A stretch of DNA of 64,000 nt from Romanomermis culicivorax (Eukaryota; Nematoda; Enoplea; Mermithida; Mermithidae). Below the pieces are notes generated by a model. It saw only the letters and a list, made by a program, of their open reading frames with translations, did no database searches and was not told where the DNA came from. The translations under genes were made by a program, and so were the position numbers. The stretch spans positions 868,001 through 932,000 of the forward strand of contig CAWUHX010000132.1 in the NCBI GenBank assembly GCA_963922205.1, written 5' to 3'. Positions 20,806-30,851 of the stretch are shown here, piece after piece (position 1 is the first letter of the stretch; each line of letters begins with the position of its first letter).

Positions 20806-21830
20806 CAGCGTTTTTTTGTGCACGGACATTTGTGTCAATTGGCACAAAAGCCCAAAAAAAATTTTCTACTAAAAACATATATGAAAACTGCAGAACGATT
20901 TTAGGCCAAAAGTTTGATAAAAATATAACCTAATTAAAGCAACCTTTAACCGCATTAATTTTTTGTAAAAATCGTGCCCAGCCTAACTTATTTTTCAGCT
21001 AACCATGTCAGTGAGATAGGAAAAAACTGCGCAAAAAAATAGTTCTCGACGAATCAAAAAGAAATCCAATGCTGAGAAAATTTAGGCTCTAGAATTGATG
21101 ATCAAACTGATTCAATTTCCGACTAAGGAAATCTAATTATATATTATTTAACAAGAATGTAAAGACTAGAGGAAATAATGTTGAAAATGGTGTGAATTTT
21201 CGGTCCAAACATTGTACTGATGATACAGATTTTTCGATTTGAATCAATCAAACGCACAAAGTAAGAATTTCAGTTTAAAATTCCGAATCTGACTGAATGA
21301 ACAGAGAATATTCAGAATTTCTTTTCATTCATGAGTCATTGACACATACCTGTACTTGGGGGGTTGGGGGAGGACCCCCCCAACTTGGCCAACCCAGTAC
21401 CCAAAATCATTTACCCCCCCCCCCCGCCCCAACCCCGCCCCAGTTGGGAAAAAATTTAAAAAATTTGCCAAAAAGTGTATGTTTTTTGGCCTTTTTTGGG
21501 AAAAATTTCGACTCTTTTCTACCCTCCCCCCCCCCCCCCCCCCAACTGGTCGGAGGTCTTACAGGTATGCATTGACAGCCTATAAAGTTTGCTGCAACAA
21601 TACTAATACACTGTTCGAAGAGAAGTCATTAGCGTTCGGGTCGAATATACGAGTAGGAAATATTGTTACATTGATCAATTTGGCGCGAAGCGCCGAAGAA
21701 TCTTCACATTTTCAGTCCTTAAATCGTCTAAAAATCAAGGAAATTTAACGTTTGAACAGCCAAAAATTTTGTGCCAATTAGCACAAACGTCAAACACTCA
21801 AAATTCTTTGTGCCAAAAACCATGTTTTGG
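20806..21830. mobile_element. Family E hAT-type MITE, right end truncated
   Basis: Starts CAGCGTTTTTTTGTGCAC and is collinear with 21839-22906 to CAAAAACCATGTTTTGG, where the last 15 bases are missing. It contains GGCGCGAAGCGCC (21682-21694) and TTGTGCCAATTAGCACAA, and carries the MITE 21345-21569. Confidence 0.8.
21345..21569 (+). mobile_element. Family D MITE, perfect target duplication
   Basis: 225 bp, CATACCTGTACTTGGGGGG to GTCTTACAGGTATG, with perfect 8-bp duplication CATTGACA (21337-21344, 21570-21577). Long C runs (21415-21427, 21525-21543). Confidence 0.93.
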
Positions 21831-21838
21831 CTTCACTG

Positions 21839-22906
21839 CAGCGTTTTTTTTTGTGCACGGACATTTGTGCCAATTGGCACAAGGGGCCAAAAAAAGTTGT
21901 GCCAATGGCACAAAAAATTTTTTTTCACTAGAGACATATACTGAAAACTGCGGAAAAGTTTTAGGCCAAAAGTTTGATAAAAAGTTAACGTTTAAGGCGT
22001 TAATTTTTTGTAAAAATCGTGCCCAGCCCAACCATACCTGTAAGACCTCCGACCAGTTGAGGGGGGGGGGGTAAATTCGAAATTTTGGGGGGGGGGGGTA
22101 GGAAAAGTCGAAATTTTTCCCAAAAAAGGCCAAAAAACATACACTTTTTGGCAATTTTTTTAATTTTTTCCCAACTGGGGGGATTGGGGGGGAAATGATT
22201 TTGGGTACAGGGTTGGCCGAGTTGGGGGCCCCCCCACAAGTACAGGTATGAGCCCAACCTATTTTTCAGCTAACCATGTCAGTGAGAAAAGAAAAAACTG
22301 CGCAACAAAGTAGTTCACGAAATCCCAAACAGAAATGGAATGCTGAGACAATTTAAATAGCTTTAGAATTGTTCAGGAAGTTCAGATTGATTCAATTTTC
22401 GACTACGAACGAATATCTATGTTATGTATATTTAACAACCATGTAAAGACTAGAGAAAATAAAGTAGAAAATCGTGTTAATTTTCGATCGAAACATTGTA
22501 CCATTATCAACAATATCGACTTTCCTATTTGAATCAGTCAAACGCAAAAAGAATTTCAGTTTTAAATCCGAATCTGACTGAATGAAGAGAGAATATTCAG
22601 AATTTCTTTTCACTCATCAGTCTTGACAGCCTATAAAGTTTGCTGCAACGATACTTACACACTGTTCGAAGAGAGATCGTTTGCGTTCGGGTCAAATATA
22701 CGAATGGGAAATATTATATTCATTGATTCGGCGCGGAGCGCCGAAAATTTTTTGCATTTTCAGGCCCTAAAATGTCTAAAAATCCAGGAAATTTAATGTT
22801 TGACCAGCCAAAAAATTTGTGCCAATTGGCACAAACGCTCAAAATTTTTTGTGCCATTCCAAATTTTTTTGTGCCAAAAACCATGTTTTGGCACAAAAAA
22901 ACACTG
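21839..22906. mobile_element. Family E hAT-type MITE, complete copy
   Basis: Ends CAGCGTTTTTTTTGTGCAC and GGCACAAAAAAACACTG. Flanks CTTCACTG and CTCCACTG agree at 7 of 8. Contains the palindrome TTTGTGCCAATTGGCACAAA and a GGCGC-GGA-GCGCC hairpin (22729-22741), and carries the MITE 22033-22250. It directly follows the truncated copy 20806-21830. Confidence 0.85.
22033..22250 (-). mobile_element. Family D MITE, minus orientation, perfect target duplication
   Basis: CATACCTGTAAGACCTCCGA to CACAAGTACAGGTATG, with perfect 8-bp duplication AGCCCAAC (22025-22032, 22251-22258). It lies in the family E element 21839-22906. Confidence 0.93.
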
Positions 22907-23297
22907 CTCCACTGCTTCTTCTACACGCAATACTTTCCCCAGGAAAAAAATATGTCCTTCGATATGTAGTACATTCAAGAATTGAACACCGTACAACACG
23001 AAAACGAATATCCTGCATACATTTTACGAATTCAGCCAAACCGGCTCATCCTGGTAGTGAGCCTATTTCGCTTTGGAATAAAACTTTATTTCACAACACA
23101 AAAATGTATTTGTACAAAATAAAGACTATGTACATCTTTTGCTTTCCCTTAGCGACGACGAGAATATTGCTTTTCTTTCTTCGTTTTCCAATAAAGCTTA
23201 AAATGAAAATAGACAATACTATCCATAAATTCAAAAATAAAAATACTCAAACCACGAGAAACATGCGTGATATCGGATTCTTTATCATGTCTCCCAA

Positions 23298-23547
23298 CTA
23301 TAGTCTGTTTTTCTAGAAATCATTCTAAATAATGAAAGTGGAAAGCAAGTAGTATTTCAGATTTTCACGATTTTCTGATAATTAATATGTCGCATAGAGC
23401 TGGAAATTCCTGATCATACTGAACTCACCTTTCACAATTTTTCGAGTGAAAAATTTTACGGTAGAGCTCTATGTAAACCATTTTGACGGCAGTACTAATT
23501 TGTGTCGCTCTTCAATTTGGAAGCAATTTATAAAAAACAGACTATAG
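23298..23547. mobile_element. Tc1/mariner-like MITE (family K), copy 1
   Basis: CTATAGTCTGTTTTT at the left and AAAAACAGACTATAG at the right, perfect 15-bp inverted ends bounded by TA. The same layout recurs at 27240. No coding region. Confidence 0.75.
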
Positions 23548-23669
23548 GGATGCATCGGATCTTTTGATCTGGTATGCTACACGATATTTTCTGACCAGAT
23601 CCTACCCAAAAGGAGAAAAAGGACTCTTGACCCGACCCGGCACATTATCCAGGATAAAAAAAGATTAAA

Positions 23670-23767
23670 AAACAGGGAAAAATTTCGACTTTTTTTGACC
23701 CCCTTCCCCAAATTTCGGATTTACTCCCCCCCCCCCACCAACTGGTCGGACCTCTCTCACAGGTATG
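23670..23767 (+). mobile_element. Family D MITE, right-half fragment
   Basis: GGGAAAAATTTCGAC, a C run, ACCAACTGGTCGGACCTC and the end CACAGGTATG match the right half of the family; the left half is absent. Confidence 0.7.
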
Positions 23768-24559
23768 GCTTATAGGTTCTAAATATCAAATTACTATGGA
23801 TAAATGTTTGATCCTGTATTGTTTCATGACGAATTTAATTGAAAACTAACATTTTTTGGTCATTTTCCCAAAGTTTTTTGCGATCTTCATACAAATTTTG
23901 ATTTTCATGTGATAAAAACAGGGTTGGCAGAAACTAAACTTTGGAAGTTTCTACATTTTGGTTTTTAGTGGTTTTTAATGGTTTTTTTGGTTTTCTATGG
24001 GTTTTTTCTGGTTTAATTCGTTAAAATATTTGGTACATCAAAATAACTATGTAAAAAACTGCTGCAAGCTCTCTGTATCATTTAAGACTAGTTAGGGCGC
24101 CTTAAAATGGCAGCTAGAAGAATTAATCTTATCGGAAGTGTCATTATTTTATGCTATGGGAAATCCCTATTATAACAAAAGAAATGCAGAAATAGCAGGC
24201 ACATAAGAAAGGAATGATGAATGAAGAACTTAAAAAAAAGTAAAAATGAAACAGAGCAAACAGTTCTATCTATGCGTTATAAAATGGAAAATAGAGAAAA
24301 TTTTCTGGCCCTTGGCGCCGGTTTCAATTATTTAATAATTTTTCTATATTATTCCTGTGCGTGGTAAAAAGATGTCGTTCTAGCTAATGCTTATAGCTTT
24401 TAATTATCAACATATTATGGATAGAGGTATGATCCTGTGTTGTTTTTTGGCGAATTTAACGAAAACTAAGATTTTTATCGGTTAATTTCCTCAAAAATTT
24501 TTTGCGATCTTTACATTAACTTTAACATTTACATTTACAACTTTAAAACATTTTGATAT

Positions 24560-25340
24560 TTGCGTGATTAGAACATTTTGAGTCCAAGTAGATATTCTTG
24601 CTGATTGAAGAATCGGAATTCGCAGTTGCTTTCCTCTAAGTAGTTTTTGAATTGTTGTCTATCCGACTGAAAATTCATTGAATTCACTGAAAAATTAAAC
24701 CTACTGTCTTGGAAATGAAAGTTGAAAAGATTCAATTTTCCAGCAACCTAGAATATCAAAATCCTAAAAAAAATTTTGGCGCTAGGCGCCGAACAAGTTA
24801 CTCATACCGAGGTTTTCATTTTCCCTTTAAAACTCAGAAAATTGACTTTTAAAAGCCCAACTGACGCAATTCGAATGAAATACAGGAAAATGAGTGGAAA
24901 AAAGAGTGCTTCTGAAAAATATGAATTTGAAACTTGCATAAATTCTCAGTTGAAAAATTATGCTAACAATGTAAGTTTCCATTTTCAATCAAACATCCAA
25001 AGTAGCAATTTCAGTGCTCAATCCCACTGAATGAACAGACAATGTTTAGAATTTCTATTCATTCATCAATCATTAGAGATAAGTTTGCTACATTATTATT
25101 AGTATATTATTTGATGGAAATTTGCTCGCGTTCATCCTGAATAAGAGCAGTTAATATTATGCTCATTGACTCAGCACGAACTGCTGCGTAAGTTTTGCAT
25201 TTTCAGCCCCTAAAATGTGTAAAATCAAGGTAATTTAGCTTTTGACCACCCCAAAAACTTGTGCCAATCAGTAGAAATGCTAAAAAATTGTGCTATTATA
25301 AATTTTGTTCAAAAACCATGTTTTGGCACTAAAAGCCCTG
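24560..25340. mobile_element. Family E relic
   Basis: Resembles the interior and right end of 21839-22906: GGCGC-TAG-GCGCC at 24779-24791, GAATGAACAGACAATGTTTAGA, TTGCTCGCGTTCATC, and end CCATGTTTTGGCACTAAAAG. The left boundary is unclear. Confidence 0.5.
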
Positions 25341-25845
25341 GTCAAGACCTGAAAATGTTCTGAGTGTCATCCTTCAGTCGAATTCCTAGGCAATTTAGGT
25401 ATTTTTGATTGTTTTTTCGCTGCTTTTTATTAATGTTAATTTTGTTTGATTCATATATTCTTGTATAATCTGGCCTAAAACTAACATGATTGGTTTTTCC
25501 CAATGTTTTGGTGAATAATTTACTGACTGCAGAAGCACCAGAATGTTTAAACAAACTTGAAAAAGCATAATAAAGCATTATGTGGTATTTTTGATCAAAA
25601 AACAAAAACAAATTTGGAGGGACGGGCATCAATTTGACAATTCCGCATACAGGTAGTGCTCAGTTTTCTGTGATCCAGACACATTCTGAAATGCTGAGTT
25701 GCTGTATGACATGCCTTGCTGTTACAGAATTTTTCTCGTTGATGCATTTTTTTAACTTTTGAAGTAGCAGGATTACTTGAGCAGAAGGTCTTTGTGATAA
25801 AAATTAATTCCAGATTCTTGTTTTTCAGGTTTATTATATTCACAT

Positions 25846-26026
25846 CAGTGGTCCCCAAGGTCAGATTTTTCAGGTGGGGGTAAAATTGAAAATTTGCCGG
25901 GGTAGTGTAGCTAAAATGTGGACTAAACACGCCATTTTGTCTCAAAATTAGGCAACCAGTGATCAATTTTAAGGACTTTAGGTAGGGGTAATACCCCCCT
26001 CATACCCCTCCCCATAGGGCCCTCTG
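25846..26026 (+). mobile_element. 181-bp hAT-type MITE, perfect target duplication
   Basis: CAGTGGTCCCCAAGGTCAG to CCCATAGGGCCCTCTG, flanked by a perfect 8-bp duplication ATTCACAT (25838-25845, 26027-26034). The ends share CCCCAAGGTC and GTAATACCCCCC with hAT derivatives A-C, so it is probably mobilised by the same transposase. It is the intact relative of the split element 2198-5026. Confidence 0.92.
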
Positions 26027-26034
26027 ATTCACAT

Positions 26035-28286
26035 TATGTTTGTATTTCAAATTTTATCGTGAGCACATGACGAATTGGAAATCTTGTCCAGTACAGAGCA
26101 AAGTTGGCATCATTTCCGATAGAAAGTTGCAAACACATAGGTATTGCAACTCTCGAAAATAGAGTATCGTTTTTAGTCCATATAGGTATAATCATTAAGT
26201 ACTTTAATCCTCCCAAAAACTGCCGAAAAGACAGGAAAAAAGAAAGCAGGGAAGGCTGTGAAGTGCAAAAGTTCTTGCTTGCTAGTTGACATTAATCAGT
26301 CCAGTCATTTTATCAATTGCCTGTTTTCAGTTCAAGTTCAATTCAGTTGCTTGGATCAAATTTATTAAAATCGAATTTTTCTATCTGACGTTTTACTTAT
26401 TTTTTATTGTTAGCAGACCGAAACTTCATCACATTTTCCCAGCCTGGTAATAAGTTTGTGAAGAAAAAGAAAATCATATTGCTCCTCTAGTATTCTGTTA
26501 TTAGATGAGTGCATTCTTAATCAGATCAGTTTACTTTTTCTTGTTTACAGATAGGCTTCTGACGCTTGGAACTGAGGAAATTGCGATGATCAAGTTAATG
26601 AATATATAATTTAGAAGTAAGTGTTGATTGAATTTAAAATTTTTTTTTCAGGCAGCCATGTTGAACAGAATATAATCCAAAATTATAAAAGACAATTACA
26701 TATCTTTTGATGAGATTGTGACTATTTGACTGATTTTATATTTCAGTTGACCAATAATTGTATGAAGAATCCAGGGCTCCGTATGAAATTGTGGAAGTTC
26801 CGAAATGTTGAAGATAGGTGATATCTTTTTTAGCCATCTACATATTTATGTTCTTTATAATCTTTGTTTTTTATTATGACAAATATGGTGTCGGTATGAA
26901 AAGGTATTAGTAAGGTACAACATGAGGTTGAGATAAGCACGGGCAATGTACCACATAAGTCATTCGGTACTGACAAGGCATGAATAAGGTAATATGTAAT
27001 GTACCCAGGTTCCCTCTCTGTACTCACCCGTACAAATAAGGTAATGCATATGGTCATAGTTGGAACAAGTTAGGTCACGTATAAGCATTCGTAAGAACTG
27101 GTAAAGTAAAAGATAAGCATTGATAAAATAATACATACGGTTTGTGTATACCATTATCTGTACCTTATCTAGTATGTGATAGGTATCTTACCTATTCTTA
27201 TGGGTACCCTTTACCCTGGGTGGTTACTGGTCAAAAAAATATAGTCCGTTTTTCATAAAATGCTTTCAAATAACGAATCTGGAAAGCAGGAACTACTATT
27301 TTCTACTTTCAGCATTTTCTGCCAAGATGTTCGTCATATGGAACTAAGTTGTGTCAGCACTCTAAAATTCAGGGAATTTTTTGAGTGAAAATTTCTGCAG
27401 TAAATGCTTCATGTACAGAATTTTATGTCATCTCATATTTGTGTTATTTTTCATTTTAGAAGCATTTTATAAAAAATAAACTATAAGTTGATCACATACA
27501 CTGTTAGAAGAAAAAACAAAGAAAAGAAAATATATTTTCAATGATCACTGATCATTTCGTTCTCATTTCTTGCTCTGAATAAAAGGAAGATTTTTTTGCT
27601 TCCTCATTTACCATTTCTTTCCTCATTTCATAAAACACTAGTTAGGTATATACTTAAGCAATAAGATAAGTTCTTTCTCATTTCCAATGTTCGTTTACAC
27701 TAAAAAATTGATTAATAAACAACCTTGTCACATGGAAAGTATGTGCTTGTGTTCTACTGTATGAACTGAATATATTTTGTTGACCCGTCACCGAGTATGC
27801 AATGAATCGGGTGGGGGTCTCCGACCCGACCGGTGACCCGTCTTGGTATTTTTACTGCCTGATCCGACTTGATATTTTCTGGCCCGCTACATCTCTACTC
27901 CAAACGTCCATGATTTGGATTAAAAGTAATTGTTGGTCATCAGGGCATGTTGTAACACTATAGTCAATCTCATTTCATCCTCTGATAGACAACTGATTGA
28001 TGATGGTCAGTACTGCACAATTAAAGTGGTGTTGCATACACCCTGTGATCTGCTCTTAATTCCTAAACGATGCACTCTCCAGATTACTAGAAAAAGGTTA
28101 AAGCGGTTCACAGTCGGCTCATGCATTTTTCAGAAAGTGCACTGAATGTTGTTTCAAATTCCTGTTCAATTCATGGATCTCTGGGTACTTAGGGAGATAG
28201 ATCGTTCTCCAGTATTGCGCAGGAAGGTTGTCCTCCCTTCATGTCGTGCCAGCAAGTTGAGGCATTTAAACACACATTGTAGCTAC
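26035..28286. other. No gene seen; repeats only
   Basis: Holds the family K MITE (27240-27485), a stretch of repeated GGTAA.GTAC.-type words (26890-27200), and at 27781-27897 a GACCCG-rich segment ending CTACATCTCTA that resembles a hAT end; compare TAGGGATGCATCGG at 23545. Confidence 0.5.
27240..27485. mobile_element. Tc1/mariner-like MITE (family K), copy 2
   Basis: TATAGTCCGTTTTTCATAAA with AATGCTTTCAAA at the left; TTAGAAGCATTTTATAAAAA and ATAAACTATA at the right. Long imperfect inverted ends matching 23298-23547, TA-bounded. A similar right end sits near 33125-33155. Confidence 0.7.
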
Positions 28287-28452
28287 CCAGCGTAGACCAA
28301 GATCATAGTAAATCCTGCTGCAACAAGTTCAAGTAGATGATTTATTCGTTCATTGTAGTATTTGTTGTGGAGTGGAATCTGACACACTCGTGTCAGGTTT
28401 GAGAGACGCCCACTAGTACAAAATGCCCGGATATCTGTGACGGCTTGCTGTA
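28287..28452 (-). CDS. Possible exon of an unidentified gene
   Basis: After an acceptor-like TTTTATTCTACAG the frame reads QAVTDIRAFCTSGRLSNLTR, VCQIPLHNKYYNERINHLLE, LVAAGFTMILVYAG, then GTAGCT. It is the strand of slingshot and lies 2.3 kb beyond its last recognised exon, but nothing in it matches slingshot's tail that I can see. No family recognised. Confidence 0.3.
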
Positions 28453-29284
28453 GAATAAAATTCTGCGAACTTTTTAGTGAATTTTTATTATTACTCTTAT
28501 CCGTCTTTTCCACGTTTATTTATACATATTATTCTTATGGAATGGGCTACTTAAAGAATTAAATTCATAAATAAATATTTGGTAAGAAATTGTTTCATTT
28601 TTGTCTTAAAGTGTGTTTCTTAGTCTGGCTAGTTTTAGCCAGGCTTTTCTACAGCAGGTAACATTTCTGTTCTTGACTATTTGCCTCTGGCTGATGAGTT
28701 ATTCCAAATTTAGAGAAACACACAGGGAAGCATTGGCGTTAAGGTCGACCTGCAATCAATTCCTCTTACCGATTTTGACTGATTCCTCCGATCCCACGAA
28801 TCAAGCAGTCAACATGTCTGAGATCCACCATTTATTCTTCAAATATAACAGATTTTCAGCGCGACTTCTATAAATGCGAGTCTGTCGTTCCTACGGGCCT
28901 TGGTGCATATATATGATGGCTTAAAAAACTTATTTCTTGTGTCCAGAGAAAATTCTATCTCGTGAAAGCTAAACCTGATGCATTCACAGGAGTGAGGATC
29001 AAACTTTAAAACACTGTCAAGCGTCTTAACATCTCATTTTTTAGAAACTCCGTAACAAAAGTTTGTCAATCATGTTCACCTGTCTGACTTAATTTCAAAT
29101 ACTGACGTGGATGAACAAGAGGTCTCATGTTTCCATAGACTATTGAATATGCGTTAAATTGTAAATGACAATGAATATAAAGAACAATCATTCCAAACTG
29201 ATTGTTCACAACCTGGTCTATCTATGATGCTATTTTTGAAGCTGGTCATTTTTCTAAACCAGGTGCATACAACTCAGTTTTAAA

Positions 29285-30201
29285 CAGAGGTCCCCAAGGT
29301 CGAAAATTTAGGTAGGGGTAAAATCGTAAATTTTAAGGGTAGTACTTGAAATATGCCGTGACCTTTTTTTTTTGCTCTCAATTTTTTGCTAAGGAGGGGG
29401 GAGTTGTAGTTTTTCGAACTTGCAAAAATGATTAATGCCCCTACTTTACGCTTTTTACAGTCAAAAACCATTTACTATTTCAACCCCATTTTCCAGCTCC
29501 CAAAAATGTAACTTGAATGTACTAATTACATGCAGAGAATAGTCGGACGTTGAAGATTGCCGTGTCAACTGATTCCTGCACATTTCAAAAATCGGGCTGC
29601 TTTCAATTGAAAGTGCTCATGCCGAATGTGGCTTCAGTATTATTAATCCTATTAGATTATGAACCACGAGGTTGAAACCAGGTACCACTCCTGATCCATG
29701 TCAACAGACCTCACATGTCTCAACTCATAGCAGGAAAGTATGCCACAGCTTGGATAACCATATGCGCACAGAAGACCCAATGCAGAAGCCGGGAAAAGAA
29801 AAGGAGAGCATGAAGAGGCAGAATTTTAAGAAAATAATGTTTTTCTTCCCAATGGGCGATTTTTTGATAGTCATTATTTCATCTCCCAATTATATTTATA
29901 ATGATTTCCTACAAGTAGTATATATTAATGTGCTGATATCCTTTCCTAAAAATCGCTATATGGCACACAAGTTGCATACTTTCTCATTATTATTTGCTCA
30001 GTAAATGTGTCAAAAAGAGCAGTGAGTAATTCCTCAGAATCACACATTCTACAATTTTTCTCGAATTAGTATAACCTACTGGGGAGAGGATGAAGTCTAC
30101 CAAAATTTTTTGCTATGGTGAGCTGTTTTTATGGGGGTAGTAAATGAATTTCCAAATCTAAGACGGGGGTAATACCCCCCATACCCCCATGGGGTGCTCT
30201 G
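29285..30201 (+). mobile_element. hAT derivative copy B
   Basis: Starts CAGAGGTCCCCAAGGTCG and ends CCATGGGGTGCTCTG (inverted repeat CAGAGCACCCCATGG). Flanks GTTTTAAA and CTTTTAAA agree at 7 of 8. It keeps the hAT C-terminal remnant (SAHAECGFSI..., then LLIHVNRPHMSQLIAGKYAT) but has lost the YFWKHYL portion. The ORF at 29672-30004 is in a different frame from the transposase and is not the transposase product. Confidence 0.88.
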
Positions 30202-30711
30202 CTTTTAAATTTCATTAAAAAGAACAGTGGAAAGAGGAAAAATATTGTGCATTACGACTGATGTTGACGTTTGCATAAGTGGACTAACATTATTTTACAG
30301 GGTGATTTGCTATGAGACTACAGGAAATCAATCGAAAAACGTGGATCAGAACACCGACATTACTTTTTTACCGACCCAACACAATCACATAGAATAGACG
30401 ACATCAGATTAGCAAACCAGACACATGGATAAATTTATTCGGACATACCTTCATTAAAATCTGATAAACCACCCCAGGGCACGAGTTCCGGCGACAAAGG
30501 GCATGATCGTGGCTGATTAAATAAATAACTTTTCCTATTTTGGCTTAAAAAATAAAACCGGTTGAGCTACCTCCACTTATAGCAATTTGTTTTTGATGAA
30601 AAATACGAGACGAACAGAAATTGGAAGTTAGTATACAGGGATTTTCAGGAAACGCGTATCAAAAAACAAGCGGAATGTGTATTAATGTATACAGGAAAAT
30701 TTAAAACTAAC

Positions 30712-30851
30712 CTCGCAGCTAAAATTCCTTGATAGGTTTTTAATTGTTCCATGAAACCTTTATTGGGTGTTACACAATTTCGTCTTTGTTTTACGTAATT
30801 TAACGCTTCGCCCAAGGACCAGCCGTAAGACTTCATGGCATATGCAATCAC
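30712..30851 (-). CDS. ssh: slingshot exon 10 (end of phosphatase domain)
   Basis: Opens after CACTCTAG with VIAYAMKSYGWSLGEALNYV, then KQRRNCVTPNKGFMEQLKTY and QGILAA, which matches slingshot VIAYAMKE.GW.L..A...VK..R....PN..FM.QL..Y.GIL. It ends at GTTAGT with two bases of an Arg/Ser codon. The next exon was not recognised. Confidence 0.95.

Noticed and set aside
20287..22257. Pro/Gly-rich ORFs of 60-130 codons
   Set aside because: They are readings through G and C runs of family D MITEs.
25342..25966. Overlapping minus-strand ORFs as a LINE or host gene
   Set aside because: No reverse-transcriptase, endonuclease or other motif could be identified; the upper ORF runs into the MITE at 25846.
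28287..28452. Treating this open segment as the missing slingshot C-terminal exon
   Set aside because: Strand and position fit, but no recognisable slingshot tail motif is present and the required one-base phase entry could not be confirmed.
29672..30004. Repeated 81-110 codon ORFs starting MKP.TTPDP in three hAT derivatives
   Set aside because: Conserved only because the copies are recent. The transposase homology is in another frame of the same DNA.
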